The notes: a model not told the origin generated them from the letters alone. Positions 44,593 through 57,103 are shown, counted from the stretch's first letter. The stretch is DNA of 64,000 nt from Inonotus obliquus (GCA_032164295.1 JAJHTX010000013.1:310001-374000), one strand, 5' to 3'. A program made the numbers and translations.

Positions 44593-47058
44593 TTACAACA
44601 CATTGTATCCTAAGTGTCGAAAGAAGGATATACATTCCTCAGAAGTAACACAGTAAGCCTGGGTATATAATTGCTCAACAATCTATTGATCTCCTTGCAT
44701 TCGATGCCTCCTAAGTCGGGCCTTTATAAGTGAGAAGGCAAGTTCAATGGGGTTAAAGTCTGATGAATATGGCGGCAAAAACTCCAGTCTGACACCCCTA
44801 TGCAAACATTAGCACGACAATAGGTAGATGACAGGGAGGAAGCCGACCTGGACTCTATGAGTTGACGAATTGCAGGAGCCTTGTGTATTGAACAGTTGTC
44901 CATAACGACCACGGACCTTGGTGCAGGGTATGTGTTCATTTTATCCAGAAGACTGGCGATGAACTCTGCAAAGAGATTTGTATTGAATGCATTTTCAATG
45001 ACCACACAGTCAACCACCCCATCAAGGGTGATAGCGGTGAAGAGAACTACGTGCAGCTGAGCTTGGTATCAAGCCCGGTATCCTATTCTATGCTTACCCC
45101 ATGCTGCGGTACAGTCCCATCTACACCTTCCAGTATCCACCAGCACACCCAGAGAAACCGTCGGTCCCATTTCTCGAAGTACCGAACGCCGAGAGTACCG
45201 GTACCGAGCGCCAAGAAACCCGGTACCGAGAATACCGAGAGTACCGAGTGCCGAGAAACCCGGTACCGAGACAAATTGACTATTCGACATGCTCTCATGA
45301 CATGGATCAGACGTCTCCCTCTCTGGTATTCATTCCTGATGGTTGGACTATATATGCTGGTTCTTTGGGAAAGCTCAGGGTCAGTATCCGTTAAGGTTTT
45401 CAGGTCCGGTACCACCAGGAACATGTCGGTATCAATCAGCAGGGGTGCAGTTCTCTTGTCCTGAGGACTTTTCATCCAGGGATACTATATGCTACGTTTT
45501 CATTGGTATCTTGTCCTCCCTAACCCTTTCTTGTTGTCCCCCTGATGGCGCTGCAATATTCACTTTCCTTGTTATATTTTTCTTCAGACTTTTCTTTGTT
45601 TTGATCTTCCTTTTTTACTTTCCCCTTTTGGACTTATGAGCTAACTACGGTACAGTAGTATAAATATCTCCTCCTGTACGTAGTAGCTCTCCAGGTAATC
45701 TTAGGAGCTAGCCTCTAGTGTGAGGGCTCAGGTTTCCTCACCCCCTTCTCAGTCTCATCTCAGCTTCGTCTCAAGTTCTGTCCCAGTTTCGTCTCAAGTG
45801 AACCTCAGGAGTTAGCCTCCCGTGCGAGGGCTCAGGTTTGCTTCCCAGTCCAGTCGACACCTTCATCTACCAGTCTCCCTCATTCTGTTTCTCGCTATAC
45901 CACCCCGTGCTAGCTGTTTCCTTGCAGTACCGACCTGTACCGACGTTTTTCCCACGGTACCGACGTTTTGTTATTCTTCGTATTTTGCACATCCACCTTT
46001 CGTTTCTGTACTGAGCTTTTGTTCTACAACGTTTCTGCACATACCGATCCCATTCGTTCAAGTACCGACCTGTACCGATGTTTTTCCCACGGTACCGACC
46101 CTCTCGATTCCAGACAAGAACACATTCCCCCCGACATCTAGCTGATCCAGCACCCCTTTCTACCATTCCTTTGGCTCTCTTTACATCCCCCTTCTACAGA
46201 CAACAAGTACCGTGAGCGTACTGGATAAGTACTGCCTCATTTGGCCCTCCCCGTATTCTTATACCATACACCCCTCGACCGGTACCTCCGGTACCGGCCG
46301 CGATCTCGCACATTTAGCAGGTAGCAAGGAATACCTGTATGCATTTGATAGACCGGGTGGTCTGTGAAGAATTCAAGGCATCAACTCACCGCTTTCCTCT
46401 TGTGAAGAAGTGCTTCTGACAAGCTCGTTTGCCTTCAAGTGCCCATGCTTGATTTTGAATATAAGTCCGGCAATCACATGCACTTTCATCCACAAACACC
46501 AGCTGCTCAGATGTGTAATGAGTTCCAATTTGCACCCAATAACGTGCGCGCTGTGTTTCGCTCCATTCCAGAGCAACCTTTGAGATCTAAGACACATTGT
46601 GTTAGCATATCCTGCACCACCTAAACAAGTGGACGGAGCGATTACTTTCTTCAGCCTGAAGCCCATGTGCCTCAATGCCCTGTATATAGTTGAGTCTGAA
46701 ACGTCTTTCCCTTGTCTCTCTTGCAAAATTCCCTTCAGTTCATCCAAATAGAGGTCGTTTCGGTTTACCAATGAACCGATTAGGAACTATGCACTACATA
46801 TGAGAGGCTACACGTTGACTGCTCAGAGTGACGACTTGCCTCTGTGTCGATGTAATCCAGAACCCTAGGCCTTCCGTGGTTCACCAGAACCTCCGTTGAC
46901 GTAGTCCCGTTATGATTGAACTGCTGAATGATTCTGAACATCGTACGTTCCAGAATTCCCGTCCACTGCGAAAGCTGCGTGACAGGAATCCCACTTCGAT
47001 AGATCCTTAAGATGCATTCTCTCAAGTCGTCGGAGATTCTGCGGCGACATCGGGCCAT
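44593..47058 (-). pseudogene. Tc1-like DD34E transposase, right copy, split by a solo LTR
   Basis: Same gene as at 39016, inverted. Exons begin at 47058 (MARCRRRISDDLRECIL). Exon 4 starts near 46335 and is cut by the G2 LTR at 45038-46315. The final exon starts at 44797 and reads GVRLEFLPPYSSDFNPIELA, supplying the Glu. Between the second Asp (MDNCSIH) and this Glu there are 34 residues, the Tc1 spacing. A TAG at 44683-44685 (CAG to TAG) precedes a normal-looking tail (AYCVTSEECISFFRHLGYNV) that stops at 44593. So apart from the LTR and one nonsense change it is complete and could be a recently lost source of transposase. Confidence 0.8.
45038..46315 (+). mobile_element. family-G solo LTR, copy G2
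   Basis: 1,278 bases, TGAAGAGAACTACG..CTCGCACATTT, with AGCGG at its left and AGCAG at its right. The intact left transposase shows the empty site AGCAG, so the duplication was 5 bases. A TATA motif (agtataaatat) lies near 45657-45667. The U3-side frame 45051-45464 matches frames in copies G3, G4 and G5. Confidence 0.8.
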
Positions 47059-47722
47059 ACAAGTTGTTGGAAGATGGCAGTAAGAGCAAGAGGTGCTGTT
47101 GATGCATCTTGCTATCTATCTGGCACACATTTGATTATCACACCCATCCATCACTTGTGCAACACCCTCACTTATTCTACAATCCCTGCCAAGTGTCGTT
47201 CTTCATGTGGTCCTGCCATCGCCTCTCGTTTGTTGTACAGCAGCAAGCAACAGGACAGCTGGCTGCAAAGAAAACGTGTAAGCCAACTAACAACTTCACA
47301 TTATCACATTAGGCAATGCCCGTCGTCGTCGCTGTCCTAGGGTATCACACCTAATTTTGCCAACCGCACGCACCCTGCTTGGTCCAGCTTTCTATCTTAG
47401 GCTAGGGCGGAGCTGTTGATGTAACAGATAGGCTGAGAAAGCAGATGTTGTAGGGTTATGTTAGAATATAGGACGGTCAAGGTGAAGTGATGATCGGAAC
47501 AAGTGAGAATGTTCTCTTTTCCACCAGGGCATGTGTGTGTTCATTCTACAACATATTGATATCACCAGAAGCACATTTTCAAGGAGATTTTTTTTGTTTT
47601 TGAATGAAGAATTTATGTGCTGTATTTATCGTTGTAGGGCGCATACTGTGTGTAAGGGACAATGTGATGATCAGCACTGGTAGGAATGTCATCTTGTCCA
47701 CCAGGGCGTGTGTGCACTCGTT
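47059..47722 (-). repeat. right arm of the inverted-repeat unit, inner part
   Basis: Inverse of 38330-39015 with very few differences seen by eye, including the subterminal repeats. It is split from its outer part by the H1 insertion. Confidence 0.75.
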
Positions 47723-50507
47723 AAAGGATAATACCGGAGGCTACGATCGATATGGGCTTAATTCTGCAATTCTACCGCTTCTTCCAATTAACAATACTTC
47801 TGCGATTCTTCTTACTTCTCTTCGGACCATGGTACTTCTGCCGTCCTATCTACGCCTACGGTTCCAACGAAGTACGAGGCTTCTGCAATTTGACAAGGCT
47901 AAGACCTATGCGTTTAGCCAGACTTCTGCGCCAATACTGAATCACCAATCCCTACGCCCGTCTTCCATCACAATACCAAACCACCAGACTTTGATACCGA
48001 TGATACCGATACCGTACCGTCCTCCCATCCTAATACCAATGCTTAATAGTACGCCCTTGACGGCCAATACCGAGGGAAAGGTGCACGAGCTACAATTGGT
48101 CTGCCATACGTTGCTGCGAAGAGTTGGATCATTGTCGAAGCCCCAAGTCCGACGGTCTGCCCTTCTGAACCGCCATGCATCGATACTGATGATACTGGTG
48201 TTGATACCGATGATCCACTCCGGTACTGAAGTCCGTGACGTGTGCTAGGTTGAGACCACACCCTCAGAGATCTACGTCGAGAGGAAGGTTGGGAAATGAA
48301 TCAGGTCTGCCGTACGCTGCTTCGATCTCGGAGGAGACCATCGATCTGACTCGGAGGCAAAGCCAAGCAATGCCCAGTCGAGTCAGGCAACGCATACCGA
48401 TCGATATCGAGGGAGTACCCCAATGCCAAGATTAGGTTGTACCGATATATCAACATCGGAGCACGCTGTCCGATCGCTCAGAAGATGCCCAGACTGACGC
48501 CGCACGGATCATGATACCAGAACAAAGGTAAATCAGGATGATGCGCTTGAGAAGACGACAGGGCCATCACCAGGAGTGCCCATGCAGTAGTTTGAGACAC
48601 GTCCTTATTTTAGCGCTGGTCGACATTGGTACCGCCACCCTACCTCGGTATCACTCGTCGTGAGTTTTCATTGGGTTCTTGTTTCATCCCACCCTATTCT
48701 TAGCTACCCCCTGATAAAACTTCTTATTCATTCATCGTCTTATGTTTCCCCTGGTTATATTTTTACATTCAATTTGATCTTATGTTCCCCTTCTTGTACC
48801 GGATTATGGTACGATTCGGTTTGTAAAAACTCCCCATTTGGTATCTTGAATGGCTACGGTATTATGGTATTTATAGCCTGCATGTTCTACTGTAGCAAAC
48901 CAGCTAATCTGAGAGGAACTTCCAGAGGAAGGTCCGGGTTTTGCTCATCTCGTTAAATGTGCGAGATCGCATCCGGTACCGAAATACCGAGACGAGGGGT
49001 GTATGGTATAAGAATACGGGGAGGGCCAAATGAGGCAGTACTTATCCAGTACGCTCACGGTACTTGTTGTCTGTAGAAGGGGGATGTAAAGAGAGCCAAA
49101 GGAATGGTAGAAAGGGGTGCTGGATCAGCTAGATGTCAGGGGGAATGTGTTCTTGTCTGGAATCGAGAGGGTTGGTACCATGGGAAAAACGTCGGTACAG
49201 GTCGGTACTGCAGGGAAACAGCTAGCACGGGGTGGTATAGCGAGAAACAGAATGAGGGAGACTGGTAGATGAAGGTGTTGACTGGACTGGGAAGCAAACC
49301 TGAGCCCTCGCACAGGAGGCTAACTCCTGAGGTTCACTTGAGACGAAACTGGAACAGAACTTGAGACGAAGCTGAGATGAGACTGAGAAGGGGGTGAGGA
49401 AACCTGAGCCCTCACGCTAGAGGCTAGCTCCTAAGATTACCTGGAGAGCTACTACGTACAGGAGGAGATATTTATACTACTGTACCGTAGTTAGCTCATA
49501 AATCCAAAAGGAGAAAGTAGAAAGAAAGATCAAAACAAAGAAAAGTCTGAAGAAAATTGTAACAAGGAAAGTGAACATTGCAGCGCCATCAGGGGGACAA
49601 CAAGAAAGGGTTAGGGAGGACAAGATACCAATGAAAACGTAGCATATAGTACCCCTGGATGAAAAGTCCTCAGGACAAGAGATCTGTGCCCCTGCTGATT
49701 GATACCGACACGTTCCTGGTGGTACCGGACCTGAAAACCTTAATGGATACTGACCCTGAGCTGTCCCAAAGAACCAGCATGCATAGTCCAACCATCAGGA
49801 ATGAATACAAGAGAGAGAGACGTCTGATCCATGTCATGAGAGCATGTCGAATAGTCAATTTGTCTCGGTACCGGGTTTCTCGGCACTCGGTACTCTCGGT
49901 ATTCTCGGTACCGGGTTTCTTGGCGCTCAGTACCGGTACTCTCAGTGTTCGGTACTTCGAGAAATGGGACTGACGGTTTCTCTGGGTGTGCTGGTGGATA
50001 CTGGAAGGTGTAGATGGGACTGTACTGTAGCATGGGGTAAGCGTAGAATGGGATACTGGGCTTGATACCGAGCTCAGCTGCACGTAGTTCTCTTCATCGT
50101 TCAAGCCCCCGTTCGTTCATCTCGTCTCGTAGTCGCCGGTATCGATACTGGTAGTTGTCATTATCGTCTTCGTCGTCCTCGCCTCTCGTCTCACAACTAG
50201 TCCTATCAGAAACGTCCTCTCTGCTCGTCTTCTCTACTGCTTTGTTCTCTCTACCGCGATACTGGACAACAAACGACTCGGTATCGACAGATTCGTCTCG
50301 GTATCGATCATCTCCTGATACCTCGTCTCTCGAGCGGTCACCTAGAGCCCCCTGTACTCATCAATCCAGCCAGGCCCTACTATCTCTCTTGACGACTTGT
50401 CTGTGACAGTACGACTTAGTACCGCCACATACCGGCCCTCCCAACGCATCTAAATTGTACCCCCCTCGTCCGGTACTTCTGATACCGGCCGCGTTCTCGC
50501 ACATTCA
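47723..50507 (+). mobile_element. family-H solo LTR H1 with G3 nested inside
   Basis: Starts AAAGGATAATACCGGAGG and ends TCTCGCACATTCA, flanked by TCGTT at 47718-47722 and 50508-50512. Related empty sites occur at 38345 and 50690. It is about 1.64 kb without G3. The last ~50 bases resemble family G (GTACCGGCCGCG..CTCGCACATT). A TATA-like tatttatag occurs near 48869. Confidence 0.75.
48955..50096 (-). mobile_element. family-G solo LTR, copy G3
   Basis: 1,142 bases, AAATGTGCGAG..GTTCTCTTCA, flanked by TCGTT at 48950-48954 and 50097-50101. The H2 copy shows the uninterrupted site near 58470. Inverse frame 50104-49670 parallels those in other G copies. Confidence 0.8.
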
Positions 50508-51298
50508 TCGTTCCACAACATATTGGTATCACCAGAAGCGCACTTTCGAGGAGATTTTTTTTGTTTTTGAATGAAGAATTTACGTGCTGTATTTATCGTT
50601 GTAGGGCGCATACTGTGTGCAAGGGACAATGTGATGATCAGCACTGGTAGGAATGTCATCTTGTCCACCAGGGCGTGTGTGTATTCGTTCCACAACATAT
50701 TGGTATCACCAGAAGCGCATTTTCTAGGAGTTTTTTTAGTGCTAGTATCATGTCCATACGTGCAGTATTGACCGAGAAATTGATGCATTAGTGCATTTTT
50801 GAGTGCTGAGGGCACAATGCGAGTCAAAAAAAGCATGTGAAGGCCCGACTGCCAATATTTTTGCAAACAGCTGTAGTAATGGATGTTAGTCATAAGTAGA
50901 TTACTATATTTGGACAGCATTTGTCATGCTGTGTCCGCCAAGAGCAGCAAAAATCCTGAGGTCAAAATTTTCAAAATTTCTGAAAACCTCACCAGAATGC
51001 TGGAAAATGAATTCTGAGCCAATTGGCACAAAAAGGGTTTATTCCATTATCGAAAGGTCAGGGGTCCATATTTTTTAATTTTAAAAACATAAACATGCTT
51101 GTAATTAATATTAGAAGAGATCTATGGGAACCAAATTTGAGTTTGTGTTGTGTGAAAGTTGCAGTTAAGAAAGGGTCCAGAGTCACCGGATGAGGCAAGT
51201 CAGGCCAAGTTAGGGTTGCATGACGTGCATCACATCTAGTTGAGTTTATACTTTCCCTACCTTACATGCCAACCGCTAATTAGATAACACTAGGTACC
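50508..51298 (-). repeat. right arm of the inverted-repeat unit, outer part
   Basis: Near 50508-50830 it matches the inverse of 38200-38360 closely. Outward of about 50890 similarity weakens and becomes patchy until the terminal TAAGGTAGGG block. Frames here are repeat artefacts. Confidence 0.6.
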
Positions 51299-51341
51299 AG
51301 TGATTACGTCCCCAGCTTTGCCAGGAACTCTAAATCCAAGT

Positions 51342-54230
51342 TGTTAAGGCATAAACTGGATAAGCCTTAACTTACCTCAGCACAGGGGGCCGAGTCGCGT
51401 CACGTGGGGAGAACGGATAAGGTCATATGATAATACATACCACATAACCTCATTCTAGGGGGGGGTAGGAGGAGGTTCTCTAGGACGACAGAGGAGGGAG
51501 GACGTTGAGGAGAAGGAAGGAAGAAAGGAGTCGGTACGGTCATCAAAGGAGACAAGAGGAGAGGGTGAGTAATAGTCGAACCACTACCACTAACCTAGAG
51601 GGTGTCGGAGTTCAGGAAGGGATGGTATTCACGTGATATGTTGGAGGGGAGATGACAATGGCCCAGGGGTTCCCACACCCTTAGCACGTATACCCCGGAG
51701 TACGAGGCCTAGAGAGGTAATCCCTAAACCAAGGAGATATGTCGTCGAAGAAAGATGACACGCACGGTGAAGAGAACTACGTGCAGCTGAGCTCGGTATC
51801 AAGCCCGGTATCCCATTCTACGCTTACCCCATGCTACGGTACAGTCCCATCTACATCTTCCAGTATCCACCAGCACACCCAGAGAAACCGTCAGTCCCAT
51901 TTCTCGAAGTACCGAACACCGAGAGTACCGGTACCGAGCGCCAAGAAACCCGGTACCGAGAATACCGAGAGTACTGAGTGCCGAGAAACCCGGTACCGAG
52001 ACAAATTGACAATTCGACATGCTCTCATGACAGAGATTGGACGTCTCCCTCTCTGGTATTCATTCCTGATGGTTGGACTATGCATGCCGGTTCTTTGGGA
52101 AAGCTCAGGGTCAGTATCCGTTAAGGTTTTCAGGTCCGGTACCACCAGGAACACGTCGGTATCAATTGGCAGGGGCTCAAATCTCTTGTCCTGAGGACTT
52201 TTCATCCAGGGGTACTATATGCTATGTTTTCATTGGTATCTTGTCCTCCCTAACCCTTTCTTGTTGTCCCCCTGATGGCGCTACTGTATTCATTCTTCTT
52301 ATGATATTTTTCTTTGTTTTGATCTTCCTTTTTACTTTCTCCTTTTGGACTTATGAGCTAACTACGGTACAGTAGTATAAATATCTCCTCCTGTACGTAG
52401 TAGCTCTCCAGGTAATCTTAGGAGCTAGCCTCTAGCGTGAGGGCTCGGGTTTCCTCACCCCCTTCTCAGTTCCGTCTCAGTCTCCTCTCAAGCTTCGTCC
52501 CAGTCCCATCCCAGTTCCGTCTCAAGTGAACCTTTGGAGTTAGCCTCCCGTGTGAGGGCTCAGGTTTGCTTCCCAGTCCAGTCGACACCTTCATCCACCA
52601 GTCTCTCCTATTCAGTTTCTTGCTATACCACCCCGTGTCAGTTGTTTTCTTGCAGTACCGACGTGTACCGATGTTTTTCCCACGGTACCGACGTTTTGTT
52701 ATCCTTTGTATTCTGCACATCACCCTTTTGTTTCTGTACTGACCTTTGTGCTTGACAACATTTCTCCATGTACCGACCCCTTTCCTTCTGTACCAACCTG
52801 TACCGACGTTTTTCCCACGGTATTGGATTTCTGTTTTACTACGTTCTCCTTCATACCGATCTGTACCGAGATTTTTCCCACGCTCTAACCTACTCTTTTC
52901 ACACCAGTCTCATACCCTTCACTTCTGGCCAGTCCATTAACTCCCCCTATTCATAGACAACAAGTACCGTGAGCGTACTGGTTAAGTACCGGCACGTATT
53001 AGCCCTCCCCCACTTAAAACCATACACCCCTCGACCGGTACCTCCAGTACCGACCGCGATCTCGCACATTTAACGGTAAGGCGCACCTGTGGTAACCTTG
53101 TTTAATAACCCTGGATGACTCAGGTACGTCTACTACACAACCACCCACCAGTCTATCCTACGGAGAGGACATCGAAGAGACACGCTAACGTCCATGCATC
53201 ATGACATTGTTTATTACGCAGTGTGACTCTGCAACCTCAGGTGAGGAACTACATCCCACCATCCACAATACACCATGACGTCCTATCTCAGGCACGTCCC
53301 TCAGCCATGGAATTAGATGGTGTGAACCATCCAGCCACAAGGCTGGCACCAACGTCATAGACAAAGGTGTGTACACTTTAATATCCCAGAGCGTTACTGG
53401 TATGTCTACTTCACAACACTCCCCTGCTGACTACATTGAGAGCTATCGGTAATGCCCTCACACCGACGTTTGTAATGCAGTACATCTCTGCTCCCTGTGC
53501 CTGTACACCTGGCACATCAACACATATACTAGAGCCTCATCGACAAGTGCTCCGATGATGAGTATGGTACTCCTCGTCAAACCCTGTTTGTGATACAGTA
53601 ACAGCTCTGCATTGAAGATGACATCCAGCGAGGAGCCGGATGTCAGTATAGGAGCGACCCCAACACCATATCACCAAGAAGTAGTCTGCACCCATGAAGG
53701 CTTGGCACCACTCCTTAGATCCTTTATGATGTCAAGATTGGAAAGAGGAGGAAGGCAAAAGGAGGGAGGACTTATTGGAATTACACAGTTGACATTACTG
53801 TCACTGGGCCTGGGTAATAAACCTATATGCTAGACTACATCTCCAACGTAAGGGGAGGCCTACACACTCAACCCAAGGGTCGAGACATTCATCGTTCGTC
53901 ATCGTCGGCGAGATAGCTTGCGAGAACTCCACTACTATGCCATACACTGTCAAAGGCACCAGCGAGGATACCGACAGGCACACAAAGACTAACAGATGGA
54001 AGGGGCTCACCATAACACCTAGACAACTTGTCAACAGGATTGTACTTGCAGTTGGCACTTGAGCACTTCTCCCACGCAGTTAATCAAAGGGTCATTGTCG
54101 TACTAGGAAACCAGACTAGAGGACAATCAGAGAATATGAGTAAGAGACAATGGAAGCTAGCAACAGGGGGCAACGGAGTCTCATCGTTCACGACCAGGTC
54201 TACTCAAGAGTGCGCATGGTAGGAACCCGA
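51342..54230 (-). mobile_element. family-E long LTR, inverted second copy, with G4 nested inside
   Basis: Starts TGTTAAGGCATAAACTGG, the inverse of an LTR end, and then matches the inverse of 28217 down to about 26790, with G4 inserted at 51768-53071. Beyond about 54220 similarity to 26133-26790 is lost, probably cut by the LTR of element 4. Divergence from the first copy is considerable. Confidence 0.6.
51768..53071 (+). mobile_element. family-G solo LTR, copy G4
   Basis: 1,304 bases, TGAAGAGAACTACG..CTCGCACATTT, with CACGG and AACGG as flanks (4 of 5; shifting the boundary one base gives ACGGT on both sides). TATA-like agtataaatat is near 52372-52382. The frame 51739-52194 crosses its left edge. 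Confidence 0.8.
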
Positions 54231-56449
54231 CATCAGAGACGCAGAAGCTACAGGCAAGGCTGAAAGCACAAGGAATGTGTGGCAATACCAGATGCAGCAT
54301 GCATCGACATCGGTAGAGGTGAGCCAGACAATTAACCCTGTCTCCACGGCTTTACTGCACTTATGAGGTACTATCAGCGACAGCTAACAGCACTGGTTTA
54401 CTGCTGGGCTATGCCTTTACTCAGTTGCAGCAAAGAGAGTGGTAGTGAAGAGAATAGATTAGGCTGCTGCTAACCGGAGGTTAGATCAGGTCAAAGCTAG
54501 GGTACAGGGGAGTACTACGAGTTACTTATATACTCTATGGTGTGGCTGTGCAACAGCTACTATTACTAAGCTAATATTCTAGAAGGTTCTGGATCAGGTG
54601 ACTAATTACTAAGGGATGATGACAAATAAGGAGTACATGTGATTAGAAGATCAGGTGATGGGGAAAATAAAGGAAGAAAGGAAAAGAAATGAAATGAAAA
54701 GAAAAGGAAAAGCAAGAAATGAAAAGTGAGTTTATGACATAACCCTCTCCTCTAAGGCAGATGTCCCAGCCGCCTGAAGAACTTGGCATATGCTGACCAT
54801 GTGTAGGGCCTCTGGGTGTCACTGGTAGAACTCTTCAATCTCCTCCTGCGCATTCTCTAGGTTGGCTTCAGGTTCCCAGGTGCGCTCTGACTCGGGGTAT
54901 CCCTTCCAGTGTACCAAGTACTCCTTTTTCCTCCATCACCGCCGGACATTAAGAATCTCCTCAACCTCAAATTCTTCTACTCCATCCTCTAAGTTCGGTG
55001 GAGGCAGTGGCTCGCACTGTTGAGAAGGAAACTTTGGTTTGTGATAGGGGGTGAGGAGCACTTTATTAAACACCAGATGTGCACGACGCTATCGAGGAGG
55101 CAACTTGAGCTTGTATGCTGCTGGACCAAACTTCTTTTCTATGACAAAGGGACCATATCGCTTGTCACCCAGCTTCTTTATAGGTCGGTTAGAGGAAATG
55201 TTTACTCCTTCCAGCATTACTTGATCGCCTGGTTCATAAGGATGTGAGTTCCCCTTCTTGCAGTCATAGTACAGCTTCATTATGTCAGCTGCCTCTTCAA
55301 GCGCCATACAAGTCTCTTCATGAACCTGTTGCATTCGATCTGAAAACTGCTTGTCCATTTCGTTTAATGCTTGATTACTCCCTTTGTATGGATGTCTTCC
55401 ATAATTGACGAAGAAGGGAGATTGTTTGGTCGATGAGTATTCCTTGTCATTGTATGCAAACTTGGCCAGTGCTAGCCATTCCACCCAATCTGATTGACGA
55501 TGGTTGATGAAGATAGGCAGGTATTGTTCTACCTCCTGATTAATGTGCTCTGTCTGTCTGTCTGTCTGTGGATGAAACGCTGTAGACGCATTAGCTTCAA
55601 TTCCTAGTAGCTTGTAGAATTATTTCATGAACTTTGACTCGAACTGAGGTCCTCGATCATGGATGAATTTCCAGGAAATGCCGTATAGTCTGAAGATCTG
55701 GTCCCTATAGATTTTGACCATTCCTTCTGCTGTAAGAGACGTGTCGACTGGTGTAAGATGAATCGTTTTGCTGAACCGGTCTACTGTCACGCATATCGCA
55801 TTGTGTCCTTGTGATTCTGGTAGTTTGCCAATGAGATCCACTGAGACTATCCCCCATGGTGCAGATGGGACTTCATTAGGGTTGAGAGGCACTTTTGGCT
55901 TGGTACAATGTGCTTTGGTCCGCTGACAAGTATCGCATCCTGAGACGTATCGTTGGACATCGTAATGGATTCCTGGCCACCAATAATTTCGAGTGATCAG
56001 TTCTGTTGTCTTGTACTGTCCTGGGTGTCCATCGACACGAGAGTCATGGTGAGCATGCATAATGTCTTCTCGTAGTTTTTGATCTCTCGGGACATAGATG
56101 CGTCCTTGTTTGAGCATTAGTCCATCCGGTAGAACCTCCCATTGATCGTCCTTTTCTGCCAAAGCCAGCTTGACAACTCTATCCACCATAGATCTTACCT
56201 TCATGATTCGTTTGACAAATTCTTTGTCTAGTGATTTGACTAGAATTTTGTTGATGAACCATTCTGGTTTGAGAATTGTGACGTTTGAATTGTCATTCTC
56301 CCCCCTCTGTTAGAAAATCAATACAATTCACTATTACTAAGTCTGATTAATAACCAAGTGATCCCAATATGAATTGGATACAGGAAAGGTTAAATGCGGT
56401 TACACGAGCACTACAATAGCCAATAATACCAGCAACACCAAGATCAGGA

Positions 56450-57103
56450 GTGTTACAGTATTGTAGTACATGTAGACTAGCACATGAGATAGCAGAGAAG
56501 CTACTCCGAGAGATACTGAAGGAAATAACATACTCAGCAATAGTTAAAGGACAATCAGACATCATGATTAGGAGATGGTTCATCACAATGAACTACAAAC
56601 GAAATACAGCTGTACAGAAAGCTTATGAACGAGAAGTCAGATTACTCTCATACAACAATCATTACTTCCTAATGGCAATAGAAATAAGGAACGTTGCTTC
56701 AGAAGAAGACAATCACCAGTGTGATGTAGCAGTACTTGACATTGACATTCCATACAGGAGTGAAACCAAGGGTATAGCAAGAGAGTCAGCCTATAAGTGG
56801 ACCGAGTATCTAGTCCAAAGGCTTAAGCAATTACTGACAGGAGGAAGAACAGTTGTAGAAGTAAAGGAAGATCGACATGGAGGAATAATAAGGATCAAAG
56901 GAATCCGAGGCAGATCACTAGTGGATATAGCAGTAGCACCAGGATACACTAGAGTGCAGCAAGTGATTAATAACATCAACACACCTAGGGCAATAGCATT
57001 ACCAAGATGGCAAAGTGTAGGAACACAGACAGAGCCAATGCAAACACCCACATGGCACGTGACCCAAACATTGCCATATACAGCACAAGATCGACAGCCC
57101 TGA
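56450..57103 (+). CDS. L5-encoded protein of unknown function
   Basis: 217 codons from MLQYCSTCRLAHEIAEKLL to TAQDRQP. Upstream the frame is open from an earlier ATG (MNWIQERLNAVTRALQ) except for one TAG that is present in both L5 copies, so either translation starts at 56450 or the TAG is skipped. The minus copy at 32559-31950 keeps the same frame for long stretches with mostly silent or conservative differences, which suggests past selection on the protein. It has a Glu/Lys-rich first half and a block with LLTGGRTVVEVKEDRHGG and VAPGYTRVQQVINNI. No known domain, signal peptide or membrane segment is seen. Confidence 0.5.
   Translation: MLQYCSTCRLAHEIAEKLLREILKEITYSAIVKGQSDIMIRRWFITMNYKRNTAVQKAYEREVRLLSYNNHYFLMAIEIRNVASEEDNHQCDVAVLDIDIPYRSETKGIARESAYKWTEYLVQRLKQLLTGGRTVVEVKEDRHGGIIRIKGIRGRSLVDIAVAPGYTRVQQVINNINTPRAIALPRWQSVGTQTEPMQTPTWHVTQTLPYTAQDRQP

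Larger units (their letters stand above)
37244..51298. mobile_element. large inverted-repeat unit with Tc1-like transposase and two cargo genes
   Basis: The two ends are inverted matches: GGTACCT at 37244 and at 51298, then GTTGGC, then TAAGGTAGGGAAAGTATAAACTC at 37273 (inverse at 51264). Going inward, the left arm (to about 39990) and the right arm (from about 44800) share Tc1-like coding sequence whose conceptual proteins are identical over the first two frames. The centre holds genes X and Y. Subtracting the nested H1 and G2 inserts leaves about 10 kb. No other Tc1 ends were seen between gene Y and the right transposase, so the parts seem to belong to one unit. An alternative is an inverted duplication of one Tc1 element around host DNA. 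Confidence 0.5.

Noticed and set aside
45038..46315. Family G as a DNA transposon with terminal inverted repeats
   Set aside because: Copies in opposite orientation first gave that impression, but the two ends of a single copy are not inverted repeats.
37244..51298. Starship or Helitron as an explanation for the large unit
   Set aside because: No tyrosine recombinase (DUF3435-type) or Rep/helicase motif was seen; the transposase is DDE with Tc1 spacing.
55550..55572. Tandem CTGT run as a regulatory microsatellite
   Set aside because: It is a short expansion inside the integrase coding region of element 4 and keeps the frame.
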